Shown: positions 35,817 through 43,603 of the stretch, one piece after another | Numbering within the stretch: position 1 is the stretch's first letter | Layout: every line of letters begins with the position of its first letter | Assembly (NCBI GenBank): GCA_016217545.1 | Contig: JACRHT010000016.1 | Span: 372,001 to 436,000 of the forward strand | Direction of reading: 5' to 3' | DNA from: Opitutia bacterium | GTDB taxonomy: Bacteria > Verrucomicrobiota > Verrucomicrobiia > Opitutales > Opitutaceae | Length of the DNA stretch: 64,000 nucleotides | Program-made: the position numbers and the translations under genes | The notes under the pieces: generated by a model | Seen by the model: only the letters and a program-made list of their open reading frames with translations | Told to the model about the DNA's origin: nothing | Databases searched by the model: none

Positions 35817-36875
35817 TCAGGGAGCCAGCAGTGCGAGCGCGGTGTCGCGCAGGGCCTCCATGCTGATCCCGTAGTGCCGGAACAGATCGGCTTGGGCGCC
35901 AGTGACAGTGTCTTCGTCGGGGAAGCCGACCATCTTGAACTTCGGGGCGAGGCCGGTTTGCAGCAACGTCGCGGCGACCGACTCCCCCAGCCCGCCCGCG
36001 AGCATGTGTTCCTCGACGGTGACGACCGCGCGACACTCCCGCGCCGCCGCGAGCACCGCGGCGGTGTCGAGCGGTTTGATCGTGTGGAAACTCAGCACGC
36101 GGGCGCTGACGCCTTTCTCGGCCAGCGCCGCGGCGGCGAGCAGCGCGTGGACGACGGTCTCGCCGCTCGCGAGGAAAGCGACGTCGGTGGTGGGAGCGAG
36201 CTTGCTCGCGACGGCTCCCGCTGAAGTCGGGAGCAAGCTCCCTCCCACAGGATAGATGACACGGGCACGTCCGGCCTCAAACGAGCCGTCCGCATGGGGA
36301 AGATCCAGCATCGCGGCCTTGCCAAAGCGCAGGAACACCGGGCGCTTCGCCGCGGCAGCGTAGCGGACGGCTTCGCGCGTCTCGAAGTTGTCGGCGGGCG
36401 CAATGATCGTGATGTTGTGGATCGCGCGCATCACGGCGAAGTCGTGCAGCGAGTGGTGCGTCGAGCCGAGCGCGCCGTAGCTGACGCCGGCGCTGATGCC
36501 GACGAGCACGGCGGGGACATTCGAGTAGCAGATGTCATTCTTGATCTGCTCAAGCGAACGCGCGGTGAGGAAGCACGACGGCGAAACGCCGAACGGTTTT
36601 TTGCCGCAGGCGGCGAGGCCGGCGGTGATGCCGACGAGGTTCTGCTCGGCGATGCCGACCTCCACGATCTGTTTCGGCAGCGCTTTGCCGTAGGGAGCGA
36701 GTTTGCCGGAGCCGCGCGAGTCGGAGGTGACGGCGACGATGTTGCGGTCGGTGGCCGCGAGCGTGAGCAAGGTGTCCGCGAACTCCTCGAGATTGGCGCG
36801 GCCTTGCTTGAGGCCGAGTTTCCCGGCCATCGCCTTGGCGGCGGGCGTGAACATGGACGGTGCGGGCGCGCTCAT
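35817..36875 (-). CDS. Transketolase C-terminal subunit (split transketolase)
   Basis: A 352-residue protein covering the pyrimidine-binding and C-terminal domains of transketolase. The start at 36875 (MSAPAPSMFTPAA) precedes the conserved NIVAVTSDSRGSGKL and the catalytic Glu in VEVGIAEQNLVGITAGLA. The C-terminal domain has VLSFHTIKPLDTAAVL and VVTVEEHMLAGGLG. Between strand RARVIY and TDVAFLASG, about 20 residues (VGGSLLPTSAGAVASKLAP) are encoded by a REP-like two-hairpin element (36190-36249), in frame. The partner subunit lies 115 bp upstream. With the isomerase and kinase it fits apulose-4-phosphate transketolase (AptB-type); a sulfosugar transketolase is an alternative. Confidence 0.85.
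   Translation of the reverse strand: MSAPAPSMFTPAAKAMAGKLGLKQGRANLEEFADTLLTLAATDRNIVAVTSDSRGSGKLAPYGKALPKQIVEVGIAEQNLVGITAGLAACGKKPFGVSPSCFLTARSLEQIKNDICYSNVPAVLVGISAGVSYGALGSTHHSLHDFAVMRAIHNITIIAPADNFETREAVRYAAAAKRPVFLRFGKAAMLDLPHADGSFEAGRARVIYPVGGSLLPTSAGAVASKLAPTTDVAFLASGETVVHALLAAAALAEKGVSARVLSFHTIKPLDTAAVLAAARECRAVVTVEEHMLAGGLGESVAATLLQTGLAPKFKMVGFPDEDTVTGAQADLFRHYGISMEALRDTALALLAP
36190..36249. repeat. REP-like element inside the transketolase gene
   Basis: Outer ends GTGGGAG / CTCCCAC, inner hairpins GCGAGC-TT-GCTCGC (36196-36209) and GGGAGC-AA-GCTCCC (36229-36242). The plan resembles the TGTGGGAGC...GCTTGC REP words of Pseudomonas. It is a multiple of three and keeps the reading frame open. 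Confidence 0.8.
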
Positions 36876-36892
36876 CGATTCGCCTCCTGGGA

Positions 36893-36969
36893 GAGCCCGC
36901 GTCCTCGCGGGCCGGGGTGCGCGGGTGTGAACCGGATAACGTTCGCGGCCCGCGGGGACGCGGGCCCTC
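36893..36969. repeat. Inverted repeat between the transketolase subunit genes
   Basis: GAGCCCGCGTCCTCGCGGGCC (36893-36913) faces GGCCCGCGGGGACGCGGGCC (36947-36966); each arm is itself nearly palindromic. It lies in the 115-bp gap between the two transketolase genes, where a tighter junction would be expected. Confidence 0.75.
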
Positions 36970-36990
36970 CTGCGCAATGCCGGGGCGCGC

Positions 36991-37824
36991 TCATGCGGAG
37001 GCCTCCTGAAATCTCTTTTCGGCCGCGTCGAGTTCGGCGAGCGCCTGCGCGAGTTCGGCGTCGTTCGGGACGCCGTGGTGCCACTTGCCGACGTTTTCCA
37101 TGAAGCTGACGCCCCTGCCCTTCACGGTGTTCGCGATCACGAAGAGCGGCTTGCCGGGGTGCGGCGTGGTGAGCGCGGCGGTGAGTTGCGCGTAGTCGTG
37201 GCCGTTGACCGTGCGAACGTCCCAGCCGAACGCGCGCCACTTCTCGTCGAGCGGCTCGTTCGACATGACGTCGCGCGTGTGACCGGTGATCTGGAGCGTG
37301 TTGTGGTCGAGAATGGCGACGAGGTTATCCAACTTGTAGTGCGCGCCGGCCATGGCAGCTTCCCAGTTGGAGCCCTCGGCGAGTTCGCCGTCGCCGAGCA
37401 GCGTGAACACGCGGTAGCTCGCGCCGTCCATCTTAGCGGCGAGCGCCATGCCGAGGCAGATCGGCAGGCCGTGGCCGAGCGCGCCGGTGTTCATCTCCAT
37501 ACCGCGAATTTTTCGCGTGGGATGTCCGACGTAGTAGCTCTGGTAGTGGCAGACGGTGGCGAGGTCGGCATCGGGGAAGTAGCCGCGATCGGACATCACG
37601 GCGTAGAGCGCCTCGACGCAGTGGCCTTTGCTCTGCACGTAGCGGTCGCGCGTGGGCGAGGCGACGGTCTCGGGCGCGATGTTGAGCACGCGGTTGTAGA
37701 GCGTGTTCAGGATGTCGAGGCACGAGAGCCCACCGCCGGTGTGCCCAGCCCCGGCCTCGTGGATGAGGCGGAGCATGCGGCGGCGCAGCGCGAAGGATTT
37801 GAGCGCGAGATCGCGGTCGGTCAT
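36991..37824 (-). CDS. Transketolase N-terminal subunit (split transketolase)
   Basis: A 277-residue thiamine-diphosphate-binding half of transketolase. The start at 37824 (MTDRDLALKSFALRR) lies one base after the stop of the isomerase gene. The thiamine motif is intact: GDGELAEGSNWEAAMAGAHYKLDNLVAILDHN. His and Gly residues of the substrate channel, SKGHCVEALYAVM and TGALGHGLPICLG, are present. Split N/C transketolases occur in carbohydrate side pathways (AptA/AptB for apulose 4-phosphate, SqwG/H for sulfofructose, and pentose variants). Gene order isomerase, N-subunit, C-subunit, FGGY kinase favours the apulose route. Confidence 0.87.
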   Translation of the reverse strand: MTDRDLALKSFALRRRMLRLIHEAGAGHTGGGLSCLDILNTLYNRVLNIAPETVASPTRDRYVQSKGHCVEALYAVMSDRGYFPDADLATVCHYQSYYVGHPTRKIRGMEMNTGALGHGLPICLGMALAAKMDGASYRVFTLLGDGELAEGSNWEAAMAGAHYKLDNLVAILDHNTLQITGHTRDVMSNEPLDEKWRAFGWDVRTVNGHDYAQLTAALTTPHPGKPLFVIANTVKGRGVSFMENVGKWHHGVPNDAELAQALAELDAAEKRFQEASA

Positions 37825-37825
37825 G

Positions 37826-39250
37826 TCACTCCTGCGGCGCGCCGTGGTGGTAGACTTCCCAACCGAGGTAACGCTCGAAGGCTTCGGCCAGCACACCCGC
37901 GGTGCGCGAGGCGTTCATGACGACGTGGTGCTCGAAGCCTTCGCGGCAGACGTGCCGCATCAGCTTCTGCAACTGCGGCACATGGGCGACGGCACGGTTG
38001 CCGAAGGTCTTCAATTCGTCGTTGGTGAGCTGGCCCTCGCCGACGTAGGTGCGGATTTTGCCGGACACGTCGTCGGTCGTGATGCGGCCGTAAGTGAGCG
38101 GCGCGGCGGGCGTGCGTCCGTCGAGCGCGCCCCAGGTGTTTTCCACGCCGAGCGTGGAGCCGAGGATGGGCGCGTTGAGGATCTTGATGTCGGGGAGGAA
38201 GGACTTGGCCCAGTTGCCGCAGTGGAAGAGCACGCACTTGTCGTCGGCGGCGCCGTAGTTGTTGTTCCAGTCGACGAGGGCGCTCGGCGATTGCGAGGCG
38301 AGCTGCATCGCATACATCGTGAGCACGCCGGTGACGTCGACCTCACACGCGCTCGGGAGGAGATTCTCGCTCATCATGCTCATCGAGGTGCAGACGTTGC
38401 AGCCGTGGTTGGCCTGCAGCGACGTCCAACACTGGATGGCGGTCGCGTCGAGGTAGTTGGCGGCGACGAAATCGTCGAGCACGACGCCGAGGCGCGCCAT
38501 TTGCGCGAGCTTCGCAGGCGGCACGGCGGTGGCGTTGGCGTAGGCGCGAATCTCTTCGATCTTGGCGACGAGCTTGGCGTCCTTGTCGCCGAGCTTGCCG
38601 GCGGTGCCGAGGATTTCAGAAAGGTCGACCGTCGTGACGCTGATGCCGTGGCGCTCGAGGATTTTTTCCGAGTAGCGGACGGTGTTGAACGCGCCCGGCC
38701 GCGCGCCGACGGCGCCGATGCGAACCTCGCGAAGGCCTTGCACGACCCGGCAGACCGCGACGAAGTTTTCGAGGTCGGCGCGGAACGAGGCATCGGCCGG
38801 ATGCACGACGTGCTTCGTCGTGAGCGTGTAGGCGATGCCGGCTTGGCGGAGATTGTTGCAGACGGAAATCTTGCCGCACCACGAATCGCGGCGGCGCACG
38901 ACGTCGAGTTTGTCGAGGTCGTCCGGGTAGCCTTGCACGAGCACGGGGACGTTGAGGCCGGCGAGCTTCAGCGTGTCGGCCACGCCCTTCTCGTCGCCAA
39001 AGTTTGGCAGGCACACGAGGACGCCGCTGAGGCGGTCGCGGTGCTGGCGGAAAAGTTCGGCGCACTTGCGGGCGTCGTGGTGCGTCTCGACGCTGCCGAG
39101 CTTCGTGGCATTCGGGTCGAGCATGACGGCCTCGATGCCGAGTTCGCCGAAGAGCTTCGTGATGTCCGCGCGCGCATCCGGCACCAGCCGGTCGGGGAAG
39201 AAGTCGCGGTTGCCGAAGATGACGCCGAGCGCCACGGGAGTTTTTTTCAT
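37826..39250 (-). CDS. L-fucose/L-arabinose isomerase-family sugar isomerase
   Basis: A 474-residue protein with the fucose/arabinose isomerase fold: VALGVIFGNRDFFPD at the start, GVLVCLPNFGDEKGVADTL, WTSLQANHGCNVCTSMSMM, a Glu/Asp-containing metal region (ENLLPSACEVDVTGVLTMYA) and CVLFHCGNWAKSF. It is not the classical FucI or AraA (araA is at 17711), but one of the distant members. It starts the twelve-gene minus-strand unit and is divergent from an AraC regulator gene. By position with a split transketolase and FGGY kinase it may isomerise D-apiose to apulose, although characterised D-apiose isomerases may belong to another fold; that is the weak point of the assignment. Confidence 0.82.
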   Translation of the reverse strand: MKKTPVALGVIFGNRDFFPDRLVPDARADITKLFGELGIEAVMLDPNATKLGSVETHHDARKCAELFRQHRDRLSGVLVCLPNFGDEKGVADTLKLAGLNVPVLVQGYPDDLDKLDVVRRRDSWCGKISVCNNLRQAGIAYTLTTKHVVHPADASFRADLENFVAVCRVVQGLREVRIGAVGARPGAFNTVRYSEKILERHGISVTTVDLSEILGTAGKLGDKDAKLVAKIEEIRAYANATAVPPAKLAQMARLGVVLDDFVAANYLDATAIQCWTSLQANHGCNVCTSMSMMSENLLPSACEVDVTGVLTMYAMQLASQSPSALVDWNNNYGAADDKCVLFHCGNWAKSFLPDIKILNAPILGSTLGVENTWGALDGRTPAAPLTYGRITTDDVSGKIRTYVGEGQLTNDELKTFGNRAVAHVPQLQKLMRHVCREGFEHHVVMNASRTAGVLAEAFERYLGWEVYHHGAPQE

Positions 39251-39348
39251 GTGAACGGCGGACGCGGTTCCAGACCGCGCCGGATGGGGCTAGTGGTGAA
39301 GGAAAATGTCGGGGTGGACGCGGTCGCAGTTGACCGGCCGGAAAAGAC

Positions 39349-39407
39349 TATCCTAACTTCCGGGTGGTTTCTTCCGCGTTTGCGCCTAATTCTGCCGGAA
39401 TCCTAAG
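39349..39407 (+). promoter_or_regulatory. Paired TCCTAA boxes, isomerase/AraC divergent promoter region
   Basis: ATCCTAAC (39350-39357) followed by TTCCGG, and ATCCTAAG (39400-39407), exactly 50 bp apart. The second ends 11 bp before the AraC ATG. The same 50-bp arrangement occurs before the paralogous AraC gene at 43497-43554. Likely binding sites of one of these regulators. Confidence 0.55.
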
Positions 39408-39418
39408 CCGGAAATTCG

Positions 39419-40282
39419 ATGGTTCAGTTCGACCCCAACCGCCCCGATTTCACTCCCTACGGCTTCACCTGCGTCCGGTGGAATCCGTCGCCGATGCGCC
39501 GGCCGGACCACCACAATGAAATCGAGATCAACCTGCTGCAGTCGGGCTGGGTCACTTACCTGCTGGGCGGGCGGAAGGTTCGCATCCCCGCCGGGATGCT
39601 GAGCGCGTTTTGGGCGGCGGTGCCGCACCAGATCATCGATTTCGGGCCGAAGACCGAATACTTCGTCGCGACGATTCCGCTCTCGTGGTTCCTCCAGTGC
39701 CGCGTCTCCGAGCGGTTCGTGCAGCAGCTCATGCAGGGCGAGGTGCTGATGGAAAAGACGGAGGACCGCGCGGCGTTCGACGAGGCGCTGTTCGCGCAAT
39801 GGGAGCACGATCTCGAGAACGCGAACGACAAGGTGAAAGACATCGTCATGCTCGAGATCGAGGCGCGGCTGCGCCGGCTCGAGTCGCGCCTGCCGGCCAG
39901 CGCCGAGGCGCGCAAGCGGCAACGGCTCGCGCTGCAAGCCGGCGGCTTGAACAAGGTCGAGCAGATGGCCTGCATCGTCGCGCAACGCTACACCGAGCAG
40001 CTCACCGTCGCGGAGATCGGCAAGGCCGTCGGCCTGCACCCGAACTACGCGATGAACCTTTTTAAAAAGGCCTTCGGCACGACGCTGATCGACTACATCA
40101 CGACCCACCGCGTGTCGCACGCGCAGCGGCTGCTGGCGACGACGGACGAGAAGATCGTCGATATCGCCTTCAGCTCCGGCTTCAACTCGATCAGCCGCTT
40201 CAACGAGGCGTTCCGCCGCGCGTGCGGCTGCACGCCGCGCGAATACCGCGTCGAGCACGAGACCTCCGAGACGGAACGCTGA
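39419..40282 (+). CDS. AraC-family (MelR-like) transcriptional regulator 1
   Basis: A 287-residue regulator with an N-terminal cupin-type sensor (DHHNEIEINLLQSGWVTYLLGG, then FWAAVPHQIIDF) and a C-terminal double helix-turn-helix: LTVAEIGKAVGLHPNYAMNLF near residue 198 and KIVDIAFSSGFNSISRFNEAF, ending in CTPREYR. It resembles MelR of melibiose utilisation. It is divergent from the isomerase-transketolase-kinase unit and so probably activates it. A close paralogue lies at 42609-43493. The two share most of the first 100 residues. Confidence 0.88.
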   Translation: MVQFDPNRPDFTPYGFTCVRWNPSPMRRPDHHNEIEINLLQSGWVTYLLGGRKVRIPAGMLSAFWAAVPHQIIDFGPKTEYFVATIPLSWFLQCRVSERFVQQLMQGEVLMEKTEDRAAFDEALFAQWEHDLENANDKVKDIVMLEIEARLRRLESRLPASAEARKRQRLALQAGGLNKVEQMACIVAQRYTEQLTVAEIGKAVGLHPNYAMNLFKKAFGTTLIDYITTHRVSHAQRLLATTDEKIVDIAFSSGFNSISRFNEAFRRACGCTPREYRVEHETSETER

Positions 40283-40422
40283 CGGCGCGGACCGCGGCGC
40301 GACGAACCGGAGCGCGACTCCCTCATCGATCGTCCGGCTTGCTCGTCGCCGCGCGTATCGAGGATATCATTTCACGAGGAGGATTCTGTTCCTCGCTCGG
40401 AACACAGCTGCCGGAGGAACCC

Positions 40423-40452
40423 GGTCGCGGCGTTCCCCCGAACGCCGCGACC
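40423..40452. repeat. Perfect 13-bp-stem hairpin
   Basis: GGTCGCGGCGTTC-CCCC-GAACGCCGCGACC. The position between convergent genes suggests a bidirectional transcription stop, but there is no T-run on either side, so it may instead be a dispersed palindrome. Confidence 0.6.
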
Positions 40453-40674
40453 GAGCGCCTAACCAAACGACCGGCAGAGGGCGCGATCGCCGCGTTGGAA
40501 CGGGCAATTCGCCAATCCGGTCTTTTCGGCAAAGGGATTCATCGTGGGAGGCTCGCACCCAGGCAGTGATTGGGCGCCCGGAGGGGAATGGCGCGCAACT
40601 GGGGTTGAGGTGACGCCCCACCCTACCCCACAAACGCGCTCGGCGCCTCCGGTCTTCGCACAAATATTCCCAGC

Positions 40675-40682
40675 ATCCTAAG
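40675..40682 (+). promoter_or_regulatory. WTCCTAAG box in the convergent gap
   Basis: ATCCTAAG in context CAGCATCCTAAGCGCG, 53 bp from the end of the beta-helix gene. It matches the boxes at 16311 and 39400, yet it is not upstream of an annotated gene. It may be non-functional. Confidence 0.3.
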
Positions 40683-40734
40683 CGCGCCCGCACGCGCCGA
40701 CCGGCGGCAATAGCCCGCCGCTGTGCGCGACGGG

Positions 40735-42612
40735 TCAGCGCGCGAGCTCGGCGGCGCGGCGTTGGCGCCACGCCGGCTCGAGTCCGGCAGCGGCCTTGAT
40801 CGTCGCGCTCACCTGCGGGCCGTTGTTCGTCCACACGTTGCCCGGACCGGTGGCGTTTTGCAGGAATCGCTCGGCCGGGCACCAGTTGTCGCGCACGGTG
40901 ATGAACGTCGAGCCTTCGTCCGTGTAGAGGTAGAACCAGTGTTCGGAATCGTGCACGTAGGGACTCATGACGATCTGATCGACGACGTTTTCGCTGACGA
41001 TCGTGCCCGGCTGGTTGGAGAGCGTGTAGATGCCGGCGTTGTCGGCGGTGCGCGTGGCGATGCGTTGGAGCAGGTTCGCGTGCACGCGGTTGTTGCGCAT
41101 TGCGTTCGGCGTGCGCGTCCAGCCGAAGCCCAGGCTGATGCCCGTGTAGGACGTGTCACGGATCTCATTGTGCTCGATCGCGGCGTCGCGCACGAAGCCG
41201 GCGATGATCCCCACTCCGCCCCAATCCTCGTTCGCGCAATCGGCGATGAAATTATTGGCGACTCGCACACCGGAGACCACGGCGCGCTCGTCCGCCGGCG
41301 CGTAAGGCAGATGCGCTTCGAAGCCGCCTTCGGCAAACGAGCCTAGCATCACGCCGTTGATTCCGATATCGCGCCCGACGCAGCCCTCGACCGCGCTGTC
41401 GCGCACGCCGGTCTGCAAATCGATCCCGTTCGCCGCGACGTGGCGCACCGCGCAATCGACCACGCGCACATCGCGCGCCGCGCTGACTTCGATCGCCGCC
41501 GGCGGACGCCCGAGCCACGCCTGATTGTCGAGGCTCCGCCAATCGGGCGTGCCCTTCGGCTTCAGCGAATACGCATCGAGCATGAACAAGCCGGCCTGCA
41601 GCGGCACATGGCCGAGCAGCGACGGGCGCAGCCAAGTGGTGTGAGCAAACTCGATGCCCTCGATCGTCACGTGCTCGACCGGCCGGTCGAGCGTGCCCGC
41701 GACGCGCACGAGCGTCTCGAGCGCCGGCGCAACCACGTCCGCGCGCGCAAGGTCCTCGTTCTCGCGCGGCCAGTAATAGACGACACCCGCGCGCTGGTCC
41801 GCGAACCACTCGCCCGGCGAGTCGAGAAAAACGAGGGAGTTGCTGAGGAAAAACGGTGCGTTCTTGCCGTCCTTGCCCGGCATGGGCGGCTGCGGCCACG
41901 GATGCTCGAATTCCACGCGGCTTTCCGGATCGTGAAACTCCAAGCGCGCCACCTCGCCGGTCACGGCGCGGCTCTTGATCCGGAGCACGGCAATTTCCCA
42001 CGCCTGCAACAGAGTCATTTCCACGCCGCGCAAGTCCTCCGACAGCGCGAGGCTGGCGGGTATCTCAGCGCGCCGCGCCGTGCGATCCCAACCGGTCAAG
42101 CGCTCCATCTCATCGCCATTCGGCGTGCGCGCGCGAACCGCTTTGCGACCGTTGACCCACAGTTGGCGGAACTCGAGCAAGCGTCCGTTGAACGTCGGCA
42201 GCGGCGCCGCCCAAACGTGACCGCGCGCCGCGACCGGCAAACCCGCCGGCGCGTCGTCGACCTTGCGCCAGTCCTCCACGCGCACGCCGCCGCTGACCAC
42301 CGGACGTTCGCCCGGAGCCGCGATGATTCTCGTCGGCGCGGTCACCATGCCGCCGTCTTCCGGGCGCAGGAAAACCGGTTCGTAGAGCGAGTAAGTGCCA
42401 CCGCGCAGGACGACGCTCACGCCGTCCGCGGCCTCTGGCGCCTTGAGCCGGCGCCATTCACGACCCTGGCGCAACGCGGCGTGCACAGTCGCGAGTGGCG
42501 CATCGACCGTGCCGGGATTGGTGTCCGCTCCGTTGGGCGCGACCCAAATCTCACCGGCACCGGCGACGACGGCGCCGGCCAACGTGAGGGCGGCGAGACA
42601 GGCCGCTCTCAT
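40735..42612 (-). CDS. Secreted right-handed parallel beta-helix protein, GH141-like
   Basis: A 625-residue protein with signal peptide (MRAACLAALTLAGAVVAGAG). It begins IWVAPNGADTNPGTVDAPLATVHAAL and VVLRGGTYSLYEPVFLRPEDGG, then FRQLWVNGRKAVRARTPNGDEM. The middle and C-terminus are parallel beta-helix coils (VTIEGIEFAHTTW, VRVVDCAVRHVAANGID, IEHNEIRDTSYTGIS, NNRVHANLLQRI). This combination is typical of the family that includes GH141, whose founding member is an alpha-L-fucosidase active on rhamnogalacturonan-II; GH141 also holds xylanases. The family assignment is from memory of these motifs. It overlaps the AraC gene 2 stop in an ATGA junction, so regulator and enzyme are co-translated. 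Confidence 0.75.
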   Translation of the reverse strand: MRAACLAALTLAGAVVAGAGEIWVAPNGADTNPGTVDAPLATVHAALRQGREWRRLKAPEAADGVSVVLRGGTYSLYEPVFLRPEDGGMVTAPTRIIAAPGERPVVSGGVRVEDWRKVDDAPAGLPVAARGHVWAAPLPTFNGRLLEFRQLWVNGRKAVRARTPNGDEMERLTGWDRTARRAEIPASLALSEDLRGVEMTLLQAWEIAVLRIKSRAVTGEVARLEFHDPESRVEFEHPWPQPPMPGKDGKNAPFFLSNSLVFLDSPGEWFADQRAGVVYYWPRENEDLARADVVAPALETLVRVAGTLDRPVEHVTIEGIEFAHTTWLRPSLLGHVPLQAGLFMLDAYSLKPKGTPDWRSLDNQAWLGRPPAAIEVSAARDVRVVDCAVRHVAANGIDLQTGVRDSAVEGCVGRDIGINGVMLGSFAEGGFEAHLPYAPADERAVVSGVRVANNFIADCANEDWGGVGIIAGFVRDAAIEHNEIRDTSYTGISLGFGWTRTPNAMRNNRVHANLLQRIATRTADNAGIYTLSNQPGTIVSENVVDQIVMSPYVHDSEHWFYLYTDEGSTFITVRDNWCPAERFLQNATGPGNVWTNNGPQVSATIKAAAGLEPAWRQRRAAELAR

Positions 42613-43493
42613 TTCTTCGTTCCCTCGTGCAGCGCGTGCTGCAGGCGATACTCGCGCGGCGTGCAGCCGCACGCGCGGCGGAACGTTTCGTTGAAGCGGC
42701 TGATGGAGTTGAAACCCGAGGCGAACGCGACCTCGACGATCTTGTCGTCGGTCGTCGCGAGCAGGCGCTGCGCATGCGAGATGCGGTGGTGCATGAGGTA
42801 ATCGAGCAGCGTCGTCCCAAACGCCTTCTTGAACAGGCCCATCGCGTAGTTGGGATGCAGGCCCACGCTGCGACCGATTTCCGTCACCGTGAGTTGTTCG
42901 GTGTAGCGCTGGGCGATCACGCAGGCGATCTGCTCGACCTTGTTGAGTTCACCGCCTTGCAGGCTGGTGGCGCGCGCCTTGGCTTTCGGACCAGCCGAGC
43001 CGACCGCAAGCGGCAGCGCCCCGATCATGCGCCGCAGGCGGGCTTCCATCTCGAGCATGACGACGTGACGCACGTCGTCGTCGGGCTGCTGGAGATCCTG
43101 TTCCCATTGGGCGAAGAGATCCTGATCGTGGCGCTCGCGCGCGCCGAGTTTTTCGGTCAGCACCTCGCCGCGCAGCAGTGGCTGCACGAAGCGGTCCGTG
43201 AGTTTGCACTGCAGGAACCACGCGAGCGGAATCGTCGCCACGAAATACGAGGTCTCCTTCGCGAAATCGACGATCTGGTGCGGAATCGCCGCCCAGAACA
43301 CGTTGAGCGAACCGGCGTCGAGCTGCACCTTCCGCCCGCCGAGCAGGTAGCTGACGTTGCCCTTGGTGAGGAGGTTCAGTTCGATCTCGTTGTGGTGATC
43401 CGGCCGCCGCATGGGCGAAGGCGTCCAGTGCACGCAGGAGAATCCATACGGCGTGAAGTCGGGGCGATCGGGATCGAAGGAGACGTAGGGCAA
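42609..43493 (-). CDS. AraC-family (MelR-like) transcriptional regulator 2
   Basis: A 294-residue paralogue of the regulator at 39419-40282: the same PDRPDFTPYGFSCVHWTPSP opening, DHHNEIELNLL sensor strand, FWAAIPHQIVDF, FLQCKLTDRFVQPLL and the same double helix-turn-helix (LTVTEIGRSVGLHPNYAMGLF; KIVEVAFASGFNSISRFNETF). It differs mainly by a small insertion near residue 165 (GSAGPKAKA). It is translated together with the beta-helix gene and lies divergent from the esterase/S9-like pair, so it may control both. Two TCCTAA-type boxes lie before its start. Confidence 0.88.
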   Translation of the reverse strand: MPYVSFDPDRPDFTPYGFSCVHWTPSPMRRPDHHNEIELNLLTKGNVSYLLGGRKVQLDAGSLNVFWAAIPHQIVDFAKETSYFVATIPLAWFLQCKLTDRFVQPLLRGEVLTEKLGARERHDQDLFAQWEQDLQQPDDDVRHVVMLEMEARLRRMIGALPLAVGSAGPKAKARATSLQGGELNKVEQIACVIAQRYTEQLTVTEIGRSVGLHPNYAMGLFKKAFGTTLLDYLMHHRISHAQRLLATTDDKIVEVAFASGFNSISRFNETFRRACGCTPREYRLQHALHEGTKK

Positions 43494-43496
43494 GTC

Positions 43497-43554
43497 TTAG
43501 GAACGCGACAGTAACAGCGGGAAAACCGATAGCAGGGAGCCGGAAAATTGGATA
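43497..43554 (-). promoter_or_regulatory. Paired TCCTAA boxes before AraC gene 2
   Basis: On the minus strand: ATCCAATTTTCCGG starting at 43554 and TTCCTAAG starting at 43504, 50 bp apart, exactly as before AraC gene 1 (there ATCCTAACTTCCGG and ATCCTAAG). The region also serves as promoter for the divergent esterase gene. Confidence 0.5.
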
Positions 43555-43603
43555 AGAATATTGGCAGGTCAACCCCCACAGTCCGTCGGGCCGAAATTTT
43601 TCC

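Larger units (their letters stand above)
40283..40734. other. 452-bp gap between convergent genes
   Basis: No gene could be supported here: no frame has a start with a ribosome-binding site and family-like sequence. It holds a strong hairpin at 40423-40452 and a WTCCTAAG box at 40675-40682. The rest is GC-rich sequence without other visible features. Confidence 0.6.

Noticed and set aside
39330-39354. Sigma-70 promoter TTGACC...TATCCT before AraC gene 1
   Set aside because: The spacer is only 13 bp, and the TATCCT is part of a box repeated elsewhere without a -35 partner.
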